DNA of 64,000 nt from Plecoglossus altivelis. Lineage: Eukaryota; Chordata; Actinopteri; Osmeriformes; Plecoglossidae. The stretch covers positions 3,889,137 to 3,953,136 of the forward strand of contig BROE01000001.1 of assembly GCA_036571765.1 (NCBI GenBank), given 5' to 3'. A model generated the notes under the pieces. It was given only the letters and a program-made list of their open reading frames with translations, was not told where the DNA came from and did not search any database. A program made the position numbers and the translations under genes. Shown piece by piece: positions 43,442 to 54,660 of the stretch; the first letter of the stretch is position 1, and each line of letters opens with the position of its first letter.

Positions 43442-46400
43442 CTAATTGTCGGCCAAATACTTCCCTGCAAAGGCCACAAGCAGAGAGAACTCAGTCAGGC
43501 CAGTCAGTGGATGAACTGCAGTGAACAAACGGTTCGATTCTCAAACCATGAGTGCCAGTCTCTTTCTGCTCATAGAAAAATTCAAAACCACGTTGAACAA
43601 TGGAACGTTGGAGCATGTTTGAAGGCAGAAACAGTCGGGTACCCAGGTTCAGTCCCGTGTCTTCCGTGGCTCAACGCTCTATGGAGTGTTTTAATGTTTC
43701 AGCCCCACAAAGTGTTAGGTTAACTCTGGCATATGAACTGACCTGCGGCGAACCTCTTCTTGACGAGGGAAAGCCTATAGCCAGTCCCCACCAGCTGGAT
43801 GTCACAGCCAGAGAGAGTGCTCCCCTCGCTGGTGAACTGCACTGCCAACTGGGAAGGTTTACTAGGACCGTCTGTCAACTGGAACCTCCCCAGTAAGGCC
43901 CCCACACCTGGAGGGAGATTGAGATGGAGGATGAAGCATGTGGATGGGGGATGCTGACGACGCTGAACAACACAGGGAAGGGAGGACTAAGAAGGAATAG
44001 GATGAGACTTGCCTCCATTTTCTGACCGCTGGGAAAGGCTGGGGATCTTCCACAGCATGGTCTGATGCTCCGGGTTCCTGTGGCAGGAAAATAACAGCCA
44101 GTCATGGAAGGGCATGAAAGACGAGGAAAGCATTTCTAAAACTCCTACGTTGATGTTTGTGACAGAGCAAGACTGATATCCATTTTTGGGCTCTGATACG
44201 CAATCTATAAAGATATATGTATATATAAATATGCTCAAAGTCAGTTTCGGCTGATACTATCTGCCAACAGATGATTGGTTTGTAATTCGCACAACACCCT
44301 TATTAGAGCCGCACTCGATCCAATCAGCATCTCACACCAGGATCTGGACCAATCGGGAGCCTTACTTACCAGATGGCAGGGGGGATCATGGCTTGAAGTT
44401 TGGCGACTCCCCCGTCCACAGGAACCAGGAAATGGATGTCGTGAAGCGGCGCCGGAGTGGCCATGGCCTCAGTGTTGTACTTGTAGTCGATCCTGAGGTC
44501 CGTGCTGGTGGCGTCACCTCGCCAGCTCACTGCCACGTTCAGAGGAGTGGACTGGATCCCATCAGATGACACCTGGAACAGATTAGATTGATGTAAGACT
44601 GTAATAGTGTAATCTGTGTACGGTCAGACCATTGTTCATGATAATCCCATCTTTAATGAGCCTTTTTGCCTCTTGAGAGGTCAATGAAGTTCCATGAGAA
44701 TGATTTTCGATGCCTAACTCGATGCATAACTAAACGAAGAGAAATACAATGGGACATTTCTAAAAACAAATTATGTGTCAAAGAAGCACATAATGCAGCT
44801 GTCATTACTGTAAAAATGATGGCGCCATGGTGATCCTCTCACCTGGTACTTGATCATGTCCACATTATAGTAGGTGGCTTGAGGCTTCTGGTCCGCCACT
44901 CTCCTCAGATGACTCATCAGGTTGGGCATGTTCACCCAGAACTCCTTGGTGTCCACATCTGGCATGGTGGTATCACTGTAACACGATCAAAAGCAAGTCA
45001 GAAGACATCCTAAAAGAATATCCATGAATAATCCCATTTTAGCAAAGTGGAGACAAAGCTCAGATCATCGAGTCAAAGCTCAGTCATCAAGCAGTCGGCA
45101 GGGAAATGTTTTGGAAACTGTGACACCTTCTCAGGCATCAGTAGAACACCGTGACTCAGTCTTGCTACACACGGCACCCTGCCATCTCGAACACAGCCCA
45201 GAGTGAGGCCAAAGCCCTGTCCGTGACAAGGACCACATGAGTCAGCGCGTTAAGTGACGGGGCCCCTCACCAGCACAGTAGTTGCGGGTTGGGTAGCACC
45301 TGCTCCAGACGGCTGTAGTTGCTAACGCTAAAGGTCAGGATGGGCTGAGAAGGGTGGCTGGCGAAGTGTCTGGTGATGCCTGCTGGGAAGGACAGGACCA
45401 TCTCCCCGGTGATCTTCACCACACACCTGCAGCAGGAAGGTGGAGGACACGCGATCAGTCTCAGCACTCACATCAACTTCTGTTTGCAAGTTTTCGGTTA
45501 GCGACTACTGTCTGCAAGGTACATGCTGTCCAACCTGCTGGGGTCAGCTCCTTTAAAATAGGCATTGATGGTCTCGGTGAAAGCAGCCGCCACAGGAAGA
45601 GTGTCCTGGGATCCCATAGTGAGAGGACTGGGTCCTCTGGAGCAGCCTATTACACACACACACATAAACACACGCACATACAAACACACATACACGCACA
45701 CACAGTGGATTAACAACCTCACTCTGTGTCCAGACCCCTTTCATCTACATCAAAATAAACGTGGCCAGTGGATCTCATCTGACACCTAAGCCAATCTTCC
45801 TAGAGGGAGGAAGGTAGGAAGATGGGGAGGACATAAATGGAAAGGATGTAGATGTGAAGACGTTCAGACGATTAGCAGGAAGATGGGAGCATCTTGTGGG
45901 TAGGAATGTATACCGGGATGACAGGAACATGGGGCAAGGTTGAGCAAGTGCCCTGGTGCGACTCACCTTCAAAGGATAAATAAAACCTGCCGTGGTCAAA
46001 CCACACCAGGGAGGGCTGCGGGCCCTCTGAGGGAGCAGTGGGTGGGGGGGGGGGGGGGGTGGTAGAGGGAGGGGCAGACGAGGGAAAGATGGATGAATGG
46101 ACAGGGGGAGAGAAGGACAGCAGGATGAGTTAACAGACAAGTAGGACCATTACATGAGGGTGGAGGTGAAAATAGGCCAATGAAGGGTAAAGATGAAAGG
46201 TGTGAAAGAGGAGTGATAGACACGATGGGATTGGCCTGTTCGCGAGTATGACGTGAATGCTAGCCGGTGGACCGTGTTATTATTTGCCATGAGGGTCATT
46301 TGACATGTCGTTGGCTAAGCTAATGGTACTGCATAGGGATGGAGCAACGTTTCAAGACCATCACAAAATGATTGTGCAGACTGAAAGGTTGATGCAGCAG

Positions 46401-49400
46401 CCCTCCTGCAGCTGTGTATGTTCGTGGGTGAGTTGGTTTGTTTGTGTGTATATTCTCACCTGTGGCAGATATGTTGAGCTCCCTTCCCAGAGTGGGAGTG
46501 GAGGCTGCACTCACAGAGGTGACCGAGGAGATGGAGGAGGAGCTCTCGGCCCTGGCCAGCGGAGCGACGGGCGGGGGGCTGCCGGAGACCGGAGGACTGA
46601 AGGGCCGAGTCTGTGGAAGCCAAGAGGACACCCACCCGACCCCCTTGAGAATTTGACTGCTGTAGCGTCTATGGCACCAAGCCACTCTCTAGAACTGTGG
46701 CAGAAAAACTGGCCTGGCCTAATCAGCACATTTAAATACAATTCACGAGTCACAATAAAGTTGTAATCAGTTAATTGTGTGTCTAGAAAAGGTCCATACC
46801 AGGTCGCCAAATGGTTTCCCGTGAGGCAGTTTGGGCCGAGAGGAGGGTCTTGGAGGAGGAGGGGGAGGGACGGGACTGCCACCAGAGAGGGGCGTAACTG
46901 GTCGAGCTGGAGAGGAGGGGCCTAGGGAAATAAAACGTGGCCTGTTACAAACTAGGAAGGTCAGACATGATTCGATTGATCGCAAAATGCTTGTTCAGCG
47001 CAGCTTACATGGACTGTAGCATTGCTCACCACTGCCAGAGTAGGGTCCGGGTGAGGAGACGATAGATCTGTAGGTTGGTGGAGGTAGGGGGGGAGGAGTA
47101 CCCCGGAAACTGGGAGTTAACTCCCTGGGTGAGGCCATGAAGTCATGAAGCTCCTCCCTCAGGTAAGCCCCCTCCGGGGTCCTCTTCCCCCCGGTGGCCC
47201 CCAGGACCAGGGGTGGAGGGACGCCTCCCCTGGCGGAGCGCTCTGCAGGCAGGGGAGGCACCGGGCTGGTGAGTGCAGGAGAGGACATGTACTGAGACAG
47301 CTCCAGCGTCTCCAGGTCGGCTGCGTACAGATCTTGCAGCTCCTGGTCCAGGCAGGAAGGCAGGGAGTCTGGTGGGGAGAAATCTGGAGGCAGGGGGGGC
47401 GCAGGCTCATCTGGAGGTGGTCCGAGGACAATGGAGGGGGGCGAGTCTGGAGGAGAGAAGGGTGGCAAGGAGGAGGGGGAGAGGGCAGGAGGAGAGGGCG
47501 GGGGCTCGTCTGGGGGGGGTCCCGGGGAGAGGCAGGGCGAGGAGGGGGAGGATGGGGAGGAGGGAGTGTCTGGCGGGGGGGAAGAGGGGGGCGGGGGTGG
47601 GGCGGGTTCGTCTGGAGGGGGCGGCCTCTCGCTGAAGCTGACCCATCTGGGTGATGCTCTGTCCTCGCTGGTTCGCAGGTCGTCCACTGGACCAAACACG
47701 TCGTCCAGGTCAGGCACCGGCGAGCCTCTGTAGGAGGCCGGCGATTGGATGTTGAGATAGATGGGGGCAGGGCTTCGGAGAGCTCTGCCATTGGGTAGAT
47801 CGGCTGTGAGGAGTCAGGAGGGTTATTCATCAAAATAACACTCAAAACATGAGGCACACAGAAATAAATTCCTAAATCTGTTGATACGTTACCAGATGAT
47901 TCCGAGGAGTAGCCATGACTACAAGGGATTTTCTTGGGAGGAAGAGGAGGAGGAGCTGCAAAAAAAAGGCATCTTAGCCGCTGAACATTCACACTCCTTC
48001 ACAAATCAATGGCATATAGTCAGACACAAATGGTATCCACAGGATGAAAAGGTTTCACATTTGTTCATGTGAACCTGAGTTACCTCCTGTCGGAAATCCC
48101 TTGGACAGAGGGGAGTCTGGCTGGGGTCTGGAGTCACTCCATGCCTCTGATGACTCCTTAGGGACCACTACCATGGGACAAACCAAAGGGATGGGGGATC
48201 AATGGAGAAATGGATGACACGCACGCACAGGCAAAGACAAATATATTTCTGTCTGTGAAGTACCGTCATATCTTTGTATGCTGTGTGTAGTCTCAGGAGG
48301 GCCAAAGAAAGCTGAAGGATTCTGGGACACTCTGTCACTGCAAGGGAGATCCACACAGAATACACATGTAAACATACAAACATCAGCATGATGGGTATCA
48401 GATGGAAAAGAAATCCATCTGGAGCCTGACTGATAATGTTAGGATCCATTTCTCGACCAGTTGGAGATTCCAAAGGAGTCGTTTGGTCCTTTTAGAACAC
48501 GTGCTCTGAACTCTGACCTTGGTGTTTCAGGGGCGGGGCTTGGCGTGGGTGTCGAGCGTCTGGGTCTGGCGATCTCCTCACCTGCGGAGAATATTTAGGC
48601 ACACACATCAGGCTGAGCACAGTCACAATGCAACCAAAATGTGTCCAATGATAAGCACTGCTGAAAACAATTACATTAAGTACTTACAAGACAGATGTCT
48701 CTTTATCTGTCCCTAAAACCAAGTGAAAACATACAATTTTTAGCAGAAATTAAACACAATCAGAAACACATCTAATCAACCTGTAGACAGGAGCAAAGCC
48801 AAGCATGTTTCACACTGGTAAGGCCAGTTCTGCCTGTAGCCAACAGGGGGCGACTCACCGGACTGCGTCTCTGAGACCAGCATAAGGGAAGAGAGAACAC
48901 ACCTGGTCAGAGAGTGAGTGACAGATCAGTCAAATGGACCCCAAGAAAAAACAAACCCGTCTTTACTGAAACCCTGGGAGAACAAGCCTAGACGATGCAC
49001 TGACAGACTGAACACCTCAGGATATCAACCTACTATCAACCTGGATATCCATATCAATCTTTAACACGCATGGAATCTGGTTCAAATTGATCAAACATGA
49101 AAGTGGTGGAACACAGGTAAATTACAAGGCTGGGAAACAGGTGTTTTGTTTGCTACAGCTCTGATACCGCGAGTTTCAAGTAAAACTTGAACTAAATGGG
49201 AAAGTCTAACAAAAGAGCACTTTGTGCTTTCGTAAGTCTTTCAAAGGATGCGAAGGCTGAATATAGTGATAGAGGGACTATGGGACGTCATGCAGAGAGG
49301 GGGGCAGATATCTAATGCAACAGCCCCCACACCTATGGATGAGGGATTTGCAAACCACAAGGTAGGAAAAACATATCGACTTCATGTGATGCTTTCTCAA

Positions 49401-50319
49401 GAAATGGGTCAGTCAGGGGAAAGATAACCAAAAAAAAAGGACTTACCGGACTTCTCCTCTACCAGGAAAAACATGGCGGTGACAGACCGACATAAAGGCA
49501 AAGACGAGAGAAAGAAAGGGAGAACTGGTGAGATATTAGCTGGATGTCTGCTCTCACCGACTTCAACAGCCTCAACATGCCGAACGCGACACATGTACGA
49601 GCTGGACAGACGCCTGGTCCGGAGGAATGACGGATGGGGGGGGGGGCGTTGGTTCTCACCAGCGAGGGGGAGAGAGCCAGGCCTCCCACCGACGCCTTCA
49701 GCTCGTCCATGGAGGGGACGGCGGCACACCTGCCGCTGTCCGAGGGCAGCGGCTTGATCTTGATCTTGAACTTCTTCTTGCTATCCTCCTCGTCCTCCGA
49801 GTCGCTGGAGGAGAAGAACTGCTTGCCTTTGGGAGCGGGTGAGGTCCTGGTCAAGGAATAGACACTTTCGCTCGCCGTTTGCTAGACGAGGCGCTCGCTA
49901 CGCGCAGGATATTTTTGGTCGGAGTCATGAGATACCAGCTTTAGCTTGTCTTAATGCGAAGACAGGATGTAGCTTAGCGAGCTGCACTTTAAGAACAGAC
50001 ATAACAGAAGGAATGGAACCTGTCTGGTTGAACAAACTGCTGACTCTGTAACACACACCTCTGTCCTCTCTGATTTCCCTTTACTGCTCCACCTTAAGGT
50101 TCTCTCTCCCTGTCACTCACCCCTGTTCTGGGATCAGATTACACAAACACAAAACATTTCTGCAGGGTTTGTTTCTAGCTGTACAACATGTCTATGTTCT
50201 TACGTAGAGAAATGCCATCTGACTTTGAGCTAGTTTTAGAAGTAACTTCAACCTAGTCTAATTCTACTTCCTAGTCTTCTGGCACTGTTGCATCCAGCAG
50301 TCAAGGTTCCATCCTGTGT

Positions 50320-50389
<70 letters not shown>

Positions 50390-53300
50390 TGAGGGTCCAT
50401 TGATTTGGCCTATTTAACACCGCGGAGCAACTCGTCCAACATTTCGCCCTGCTAAACAGGTCAATATCCCAGGCAGTGTCCCAAGACCGGCTGCTCTACT
50501 GTGGAAGGATATCTTCTCCCTCCTCCCCCGGCCGCAGACTGAAGCCCTCGTCGTCCACATCCGGCGAGGTCTGAGACAGGGGAGGGGGGGAGAGGGGAGG
50601 GGGGGCACACACAGAAGGGCCCATTCTCATTGGTCATGTCATATACAACAACAAAACGCTTCTTCTCCCCGTGCCAACGCTCGGCGCCGGCGTTTGGCTC
50701 CCTCTGACTCACGCAGGGACAAACTGTCCCTCTCCCAAGATGCGTTTACATAACGATCATTCCCTCAGCGCAGCGAGGGGAAGACCTGATGAAACAGACT
50801 GCAGGCAGCAGGGCCCACAGGACCAGGCTCCAGTAGATGAGGTCCCTGGAAACAGGCCTGATCTAGGAGCATCCAGAAGGTAGACCAGGTGAGATACTTA
50901 CATATCGGCCCCAGTCGATCTCGCCGTTGTAGCCATTGGGAGCCCCATTGGTCTTCTTCTGGGATGAATGAAGTAATGGAAAATATACAAGTAAAGCGCC
51001 AATAGAGTTATAATAGCAATCAAAATGTATATCATATATCAATTTATATCAAATTATATCAATTTATATGATAATGACAATTATCATATAATTGTCATTA
51101 TGACAGAAATGGATATATAAATTCTGGGACATTTTGGTTGGGCTATTTTTTTGTAAAACAGAATTACACGAAAAGGATTAGCCAACATCAGAAACATATT
51201 TATACAAGATATAATATGATGTATTTATGTTGAACTTACAGCTCCCTCTTTGGCAGGTGAACCACTGTGTAAAGAGATAGAGGACAGGTCAGTTCCGAGG
51301 GCACACAGTCCGAAATAAGATCAAGACGATAATAAGGTCAACTGTAGGCCAACATCTTAAAACTGATCTTTGGTGTCACTGAGTTTGATGGAAACAGCTT
51401 TTTTTCGAAACGTGCTTTTAGGCGGTTAAATAATGCAGTGTTTCGATAGTCGCTGGAGTCTGCAGTCACGATGAGCGCACGAACACACTCACGTGGTGTC
51501 TGTTTCCTTCTCCTTCCTCCGTAACCTAAAGGCCTTCCTGGTTCGTTTTTTCAGTCCTAACGAGGAAACACAAAGAACAAGAGAGACGCTCAGTAAGAGA
51601 GAGGCGCCGAGCCGTCACAAACAAGGGGGTTAACTGGAACGCTTTGACCACGCGAGGTGTCGTCCGAAAGAACGATGGGAGGATTTAGAGAGAGGAATGA
51701 CTGAGAGAGTGTAGAAAATGTTTGCTTCCTTTGTACCAAGGTACAGATTGAAATTCCACGTACGAGTATAAAGGGAATCCTAAATGTCCCATGTACAGAG
51801 AGAGTTGGAGAAACCACCCGGGCTCACCGCAAACACAAACCGCCATCGTCTTTTAGCAAGATTCACCAAATAAACACTGCATACTGTGCCATCCATATAC
51901 AAGGACAAATAAGGAACTTGTTAATGAGATGCAGAACTGGAAAGAAGGGATCCACTGAAACACCTTTCTATATACTGGAGGGGGATGCTTCTGCTGGGTC
52001 CCGGGGCCAAAACCGATGCCAAGGGCCCCCCCGGGAGCCCTCCAGGGGCCCTCCAGGGCTGGGACCTGGCTCCGTACCACGCTGTAATCAGGGCAACAGG
52101 AAAAAACCAACACCCAGAGTGGCACAGTTTACTGAGTGTGCACAGCTTAGACCCCCTCCAGGCCCCTTCTAGACCCTGACTGCCTGCTGCCATCTTGGTG
52201 AGTCCTACCAAGGTTGACTGGGTACTGAACTAACTATAACTCTCACCCCAAGGAAGGGAGGTGAGAGGTCTTTCTCACGCTGTAGTGGATCTCCAAAATG
52301 TGGTCTGCCTTCCCTGTGGAGCTGAACTGGGGATCTAGAAGACAGACTGTCTCCTAGGTTAATGAGAGCTTGTGCTAAGGGCGTGCCAGATATTAGCCAA
52401 CACCACTGCCCTTTGGTAGAGGTGGATCTGTGATGAGTTCCTCTCCTTGCTAAGCACTACACACACTCCACTGTCTCCTATATATAGGTGAACATTTACA
52501 GGACACAACAAAATAGAGTAAAGTTGACAGCCAAACAGACAGAGAGTCCTGCAAGCATGACACACCAAAACAGCATCAACCTACAACAACACAGGTACCC
52601 ATAATGCAGTGCAACTAGAAGGCTCCACTGTCACGCACGTAGGATCAGGAACAGGTGTTATTTGACCTCAGCAATCCACCTGCAAAACCTTGGACACAAA
52701 CGTCGAGCCCAACCTCTAACCTTCCACCCCTCCCCACCTCCCAGGCAGGACATGAGCTATGACATCTTCAGACTCCCACGCAACAGTGCGCAACCACTTC
52801 CATGAACGACTATAGTTTTGCACGTTCAATTCATTTAAAATTAAATTTTTGCTCCAGTATATTTCGTTGTTGCCTCATGTCATTACACTGCACGGTTGCA
52901 AATTCCAACACACAACTTGAGACCCCACACAGTGGATCTGGTCGTGGCACTGTTCCACTTCTCCATTGCCATTTGACTTGCACTTGATACCTCGGTTCAT
53001 ATGTTATTAACATCTGCACTTCTGGTTAAACGCTATCTTCATTTCTACGGTTCTAAACTCGTACTGTGCACAGTGAGAACAACGTCCATTCTAATCAAAT
53101 CTCTCCAAAATGTCAAGGACTCCCTGCACATGAGAATACGACATCCACGTTGCACTGCAACAATGTTGTTTCCGTAACCCAATTATCGAGTTTGACTGAA
53201 CCGAACCCTGAGGATCTAATTAAACACTGATTGTTGTAATTAATCCTGTTAACTTTAAGTTTTCTGTCTCAGAGGGTAGGCTACTATCAGTAGAGTCATC

Positions 53301-54179
53301 AATACTAATCTCTGGTGGTGACTACATCATCACCTAGCATGACAACCATGATACACAGTCTGTGTTTGATGACGATATCTCGTACAGAACGTGCACTGTA
53401 ATAACAGTCCAGTTTGACTGTCGACGCTCCGCTTTGACTGTCAAAATCCATTACGAGGCTAAAAAGGTATACACTGTATGTTAGTAGGTGAGAAGAATGT
53501 TCTAGTAGCTAGCTGTAATACAACAGAGCTTCTTGTGTTGGTGCAGATTCGGTCAGAACAGTTTGGTCACGAACACATAAGCAAGGCTATTATCATTTCC
53601 CTTTTTTATCATTTATCAAATGATCATTTGCCACAAAGGCCCTGCTCACTGGCAAAATGATACAATAAATACTTGTGTAAAAACCTGTTTAAATCATGAG
53701 TGAGGTTTGTTGATCAAGTCTAACAGTGGTCTGTGAGCAGTTCCTGTTTTGGACCCACAGTCACAAGTGGTAACTGACCTGGTCCAGATCCCATCCCAGA
53801 CCCTGCAGACGTCACCCTCACATGTTCAACACAGAACCACAGCCGTGTGTAACCTTGACACCAGATTTATTATAACTATAGAAACACACACACGCACTTA
53901 CGCGCACACCCACACACCCTCCCACACACACACACACACGGCCTGCCCTGGTGATGTCGTCCTCATGGTGCCGCGCCACAGAGAGCTTCAATCAGCTACT
54001 TACAAATCAATTCACGCCTACACACACACACACACACACACACACGAAAGCCTCGTCATGCTAGACAGGGATAACATACGCCATGCAGGAGCCATTATCA
54101 CAGAGCACCAGCAGAGCCCTAGTACAGCACAGCAGAAGGAGCAAAGAGGAGGAAGGTGGAGGAGATTACCTTCCATCAT
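43442..54179 (-). CDS. sgip1: SGIP1, SH3GL-interacting endocytic adaptor
   Basis: Brain-enriched clathrin-endocytosis adaptor binding membrane, intersectin/endophilin and AP-2. Exons, - strand: 54170-54179, 51493-51556, 51240-51264, 50902-50958, 50513-50570, 49660-49838, 49447-49458, 48859-48870, 48688-48712, 48518-48581, 48264-48337, 48084-48146, 47893-47955, 47030-47803, 46800-46921, 46460-46610, 45967-46026, 45535-45646, 45271-45426, 44843-44975, 44370-44572, 44013-44077, 43743-43907, 43442-43464. Phases close at 889 aa (human 828). Start MME/GLKKRTRKAF; then NGAPNGYNGEIDW, FFSSSDSEDEEDSKKKFKIK, a long proline-rich part, and the mu-homology domain from LVWFDHGRFYLSFEG through SRGPSPLTMGSQDTLPVAAA, ITGEMVLSFPAGITRHF and FTSEGSTLSGCDIQLVG to KYLADN. 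Extra length is mostly the 774-nt proline-rich exon. FCHO1/2 share the last domain but not this N-terminus. The 48146 acceptor has an alternative (48156). Confidence 0.95.
43908..44012 (-). other. sgip1: GC-AG intron of sgip1
   Basis: The donor reads AATGGAG/GCAAGT and the acceptor CTCCAG/GTGTGG. Only this junction gives SENGGVGALL, matching the family (human SENGGVGSLL). The strong flanking match to the donor consensus is usual for GC donors. Confidence 0.8.
47030..47803 (-). other. sgip1: sgip1 proline-rich fused exon
   Basis: 774-nt exon encoding LYLNIQSP-type sequence, PDLDDVFGPVDD, about 100 residues dominated by Pro/Ser/Asp-Glu repeats (PPPDEP, SPPDSP), then LEEL-type text and PPLPPPTYRSIVSSPGP. 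It is wholly G-rich on the + strand, which creates long antisense Gly/Arg ORFs that are not genes. Confidence 0.85.
48859..48870 (-). other. sgip1: 12-nt microexon of sgip1 (second RRSP)
   Basis: AGACGCAGTCCG between GGTCTCAG and GTGAGTCG, phase 0 on both sides, encoding Arg-Arg-Ser-Pro. It fits human RKSP-RRSP-GAIKRN in this place. A TGC lies a few bases before the acceptor, as at many nSR100/SRRM4-dependent neuronal microexons. Confidence 0.7.
49447..49458 (-). other. sgip1: 12-nt microexon of sgip1 (first RRSP)
   Basis: AGGAGAAGTCCG between CCTGGTAG and GTAAGT, phase 0 on both sides, also encoding Arg-Arg-Ser-Pro. It corresponds to human RKSP. Either microexon or both could be skipped in frame. 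Confidence 0.7.
49839..50512 (-). other. sgip1: U12-type AT-AC intron of sgip1
   Basis: The donor reads GGAGAAG/ATATCCTTCC, close to the U12 donor consensus ATATCCTT. A TTCCTTGAC branch-site match ends at 49850, with its branch A 12 nt before the intron end TCAC/CCGCTCCC. Reading phase (1) is preserved and joins EEGE to AAPKGKQFF. A nearby CAG at 49847-49848 would be out of phase. Confidence 0.85.
50323..50382. repeat. (AG)n microsatellite
   Basis: About 60 bp of perfect or near-perfect AG repeats inside the AT-AC intron of sgip1. Confidence 0.95.
53880..54043. repeat. CA-rich repeats
   Basis: Two CA tracts (about 53880-53940 and 54020-54043) in the first sgip1 intron. Confidence 0.9.
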
Positions 54180-54279
54180 GACTGCAGCTTTTCATTCCTC
54201 TGCTCCCCCCCCCCTTCCCCACGGACGGTGGGAAACAGAGAGAGAGTGAGAGATCCGGAGGAGTCCGACTGGTTAGAGG

Positions 54280-54660
54280 ATGCCGGAGTAGGGCATAGCT
54301 CATTCAAAAAGGCTCCCCCAGCGAAGCGGAAACGTTGGCACCCTCCACCCCTTAAAGCCGAGCTTCCAGACACCAGCGCACGGGGGTGGGGGGGTGGGGT
54401 GGAGGTAGGCAGGCAGGCAGGCAGGCAGGCAGGGAGACGCGGCTGGGACACGGGCCCAGGGAGGCTGCAGCGGATCGGGGGAAGGGCCTGGTGCTCGTTA
54501 GGCCCCGGACGCCCGAGCAGCATCGACGCACGCCATCTCTGAGAGGGGGCTGCTGAGGAAAAGGCAGAGGAGAAAACGACTGCGCGAGGGAGAGAGAGAG
54601 AGGGCGACCGCGCGAGAGAGAGAGGACAGAGAGGAGGGAGGGAGGGATGGAGGAAGTGGG
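54280..54660 (-). promoter_or_regulatory. sgip1: Probable sgip1 promoter and 5' UTR
   Basis: GC-rich, CpG-containing stretch just upstream, on the - strand, of the MME start exon at 54170-54179, with an AGGC tetranucleotide run at 54405-54431. It is flanked by AT-rich DNA on the right. The start site is not defined. Confidence 0.45.
54405..54431. repeat. (AGGC)n microsatellite
   Basis: About six tandem AGGC/GGCA units in the putative sgip1 5' region. Confidence 0.9.

Noticed and set aside
47145..47992. Antisense Gly/Arg frames and a 277-codon second - strand frame over the sgip1 proline exon
   Set aside because: Shadow frames of the biased 774-nt coding exon.
48147..48156. Alternative sgip1 acceptor CCCTAAG/GAGTC
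   Set aside because: It is out of phase with the upstream exon (48264-48337); the acceptor at 48147-48148 restores the frame.
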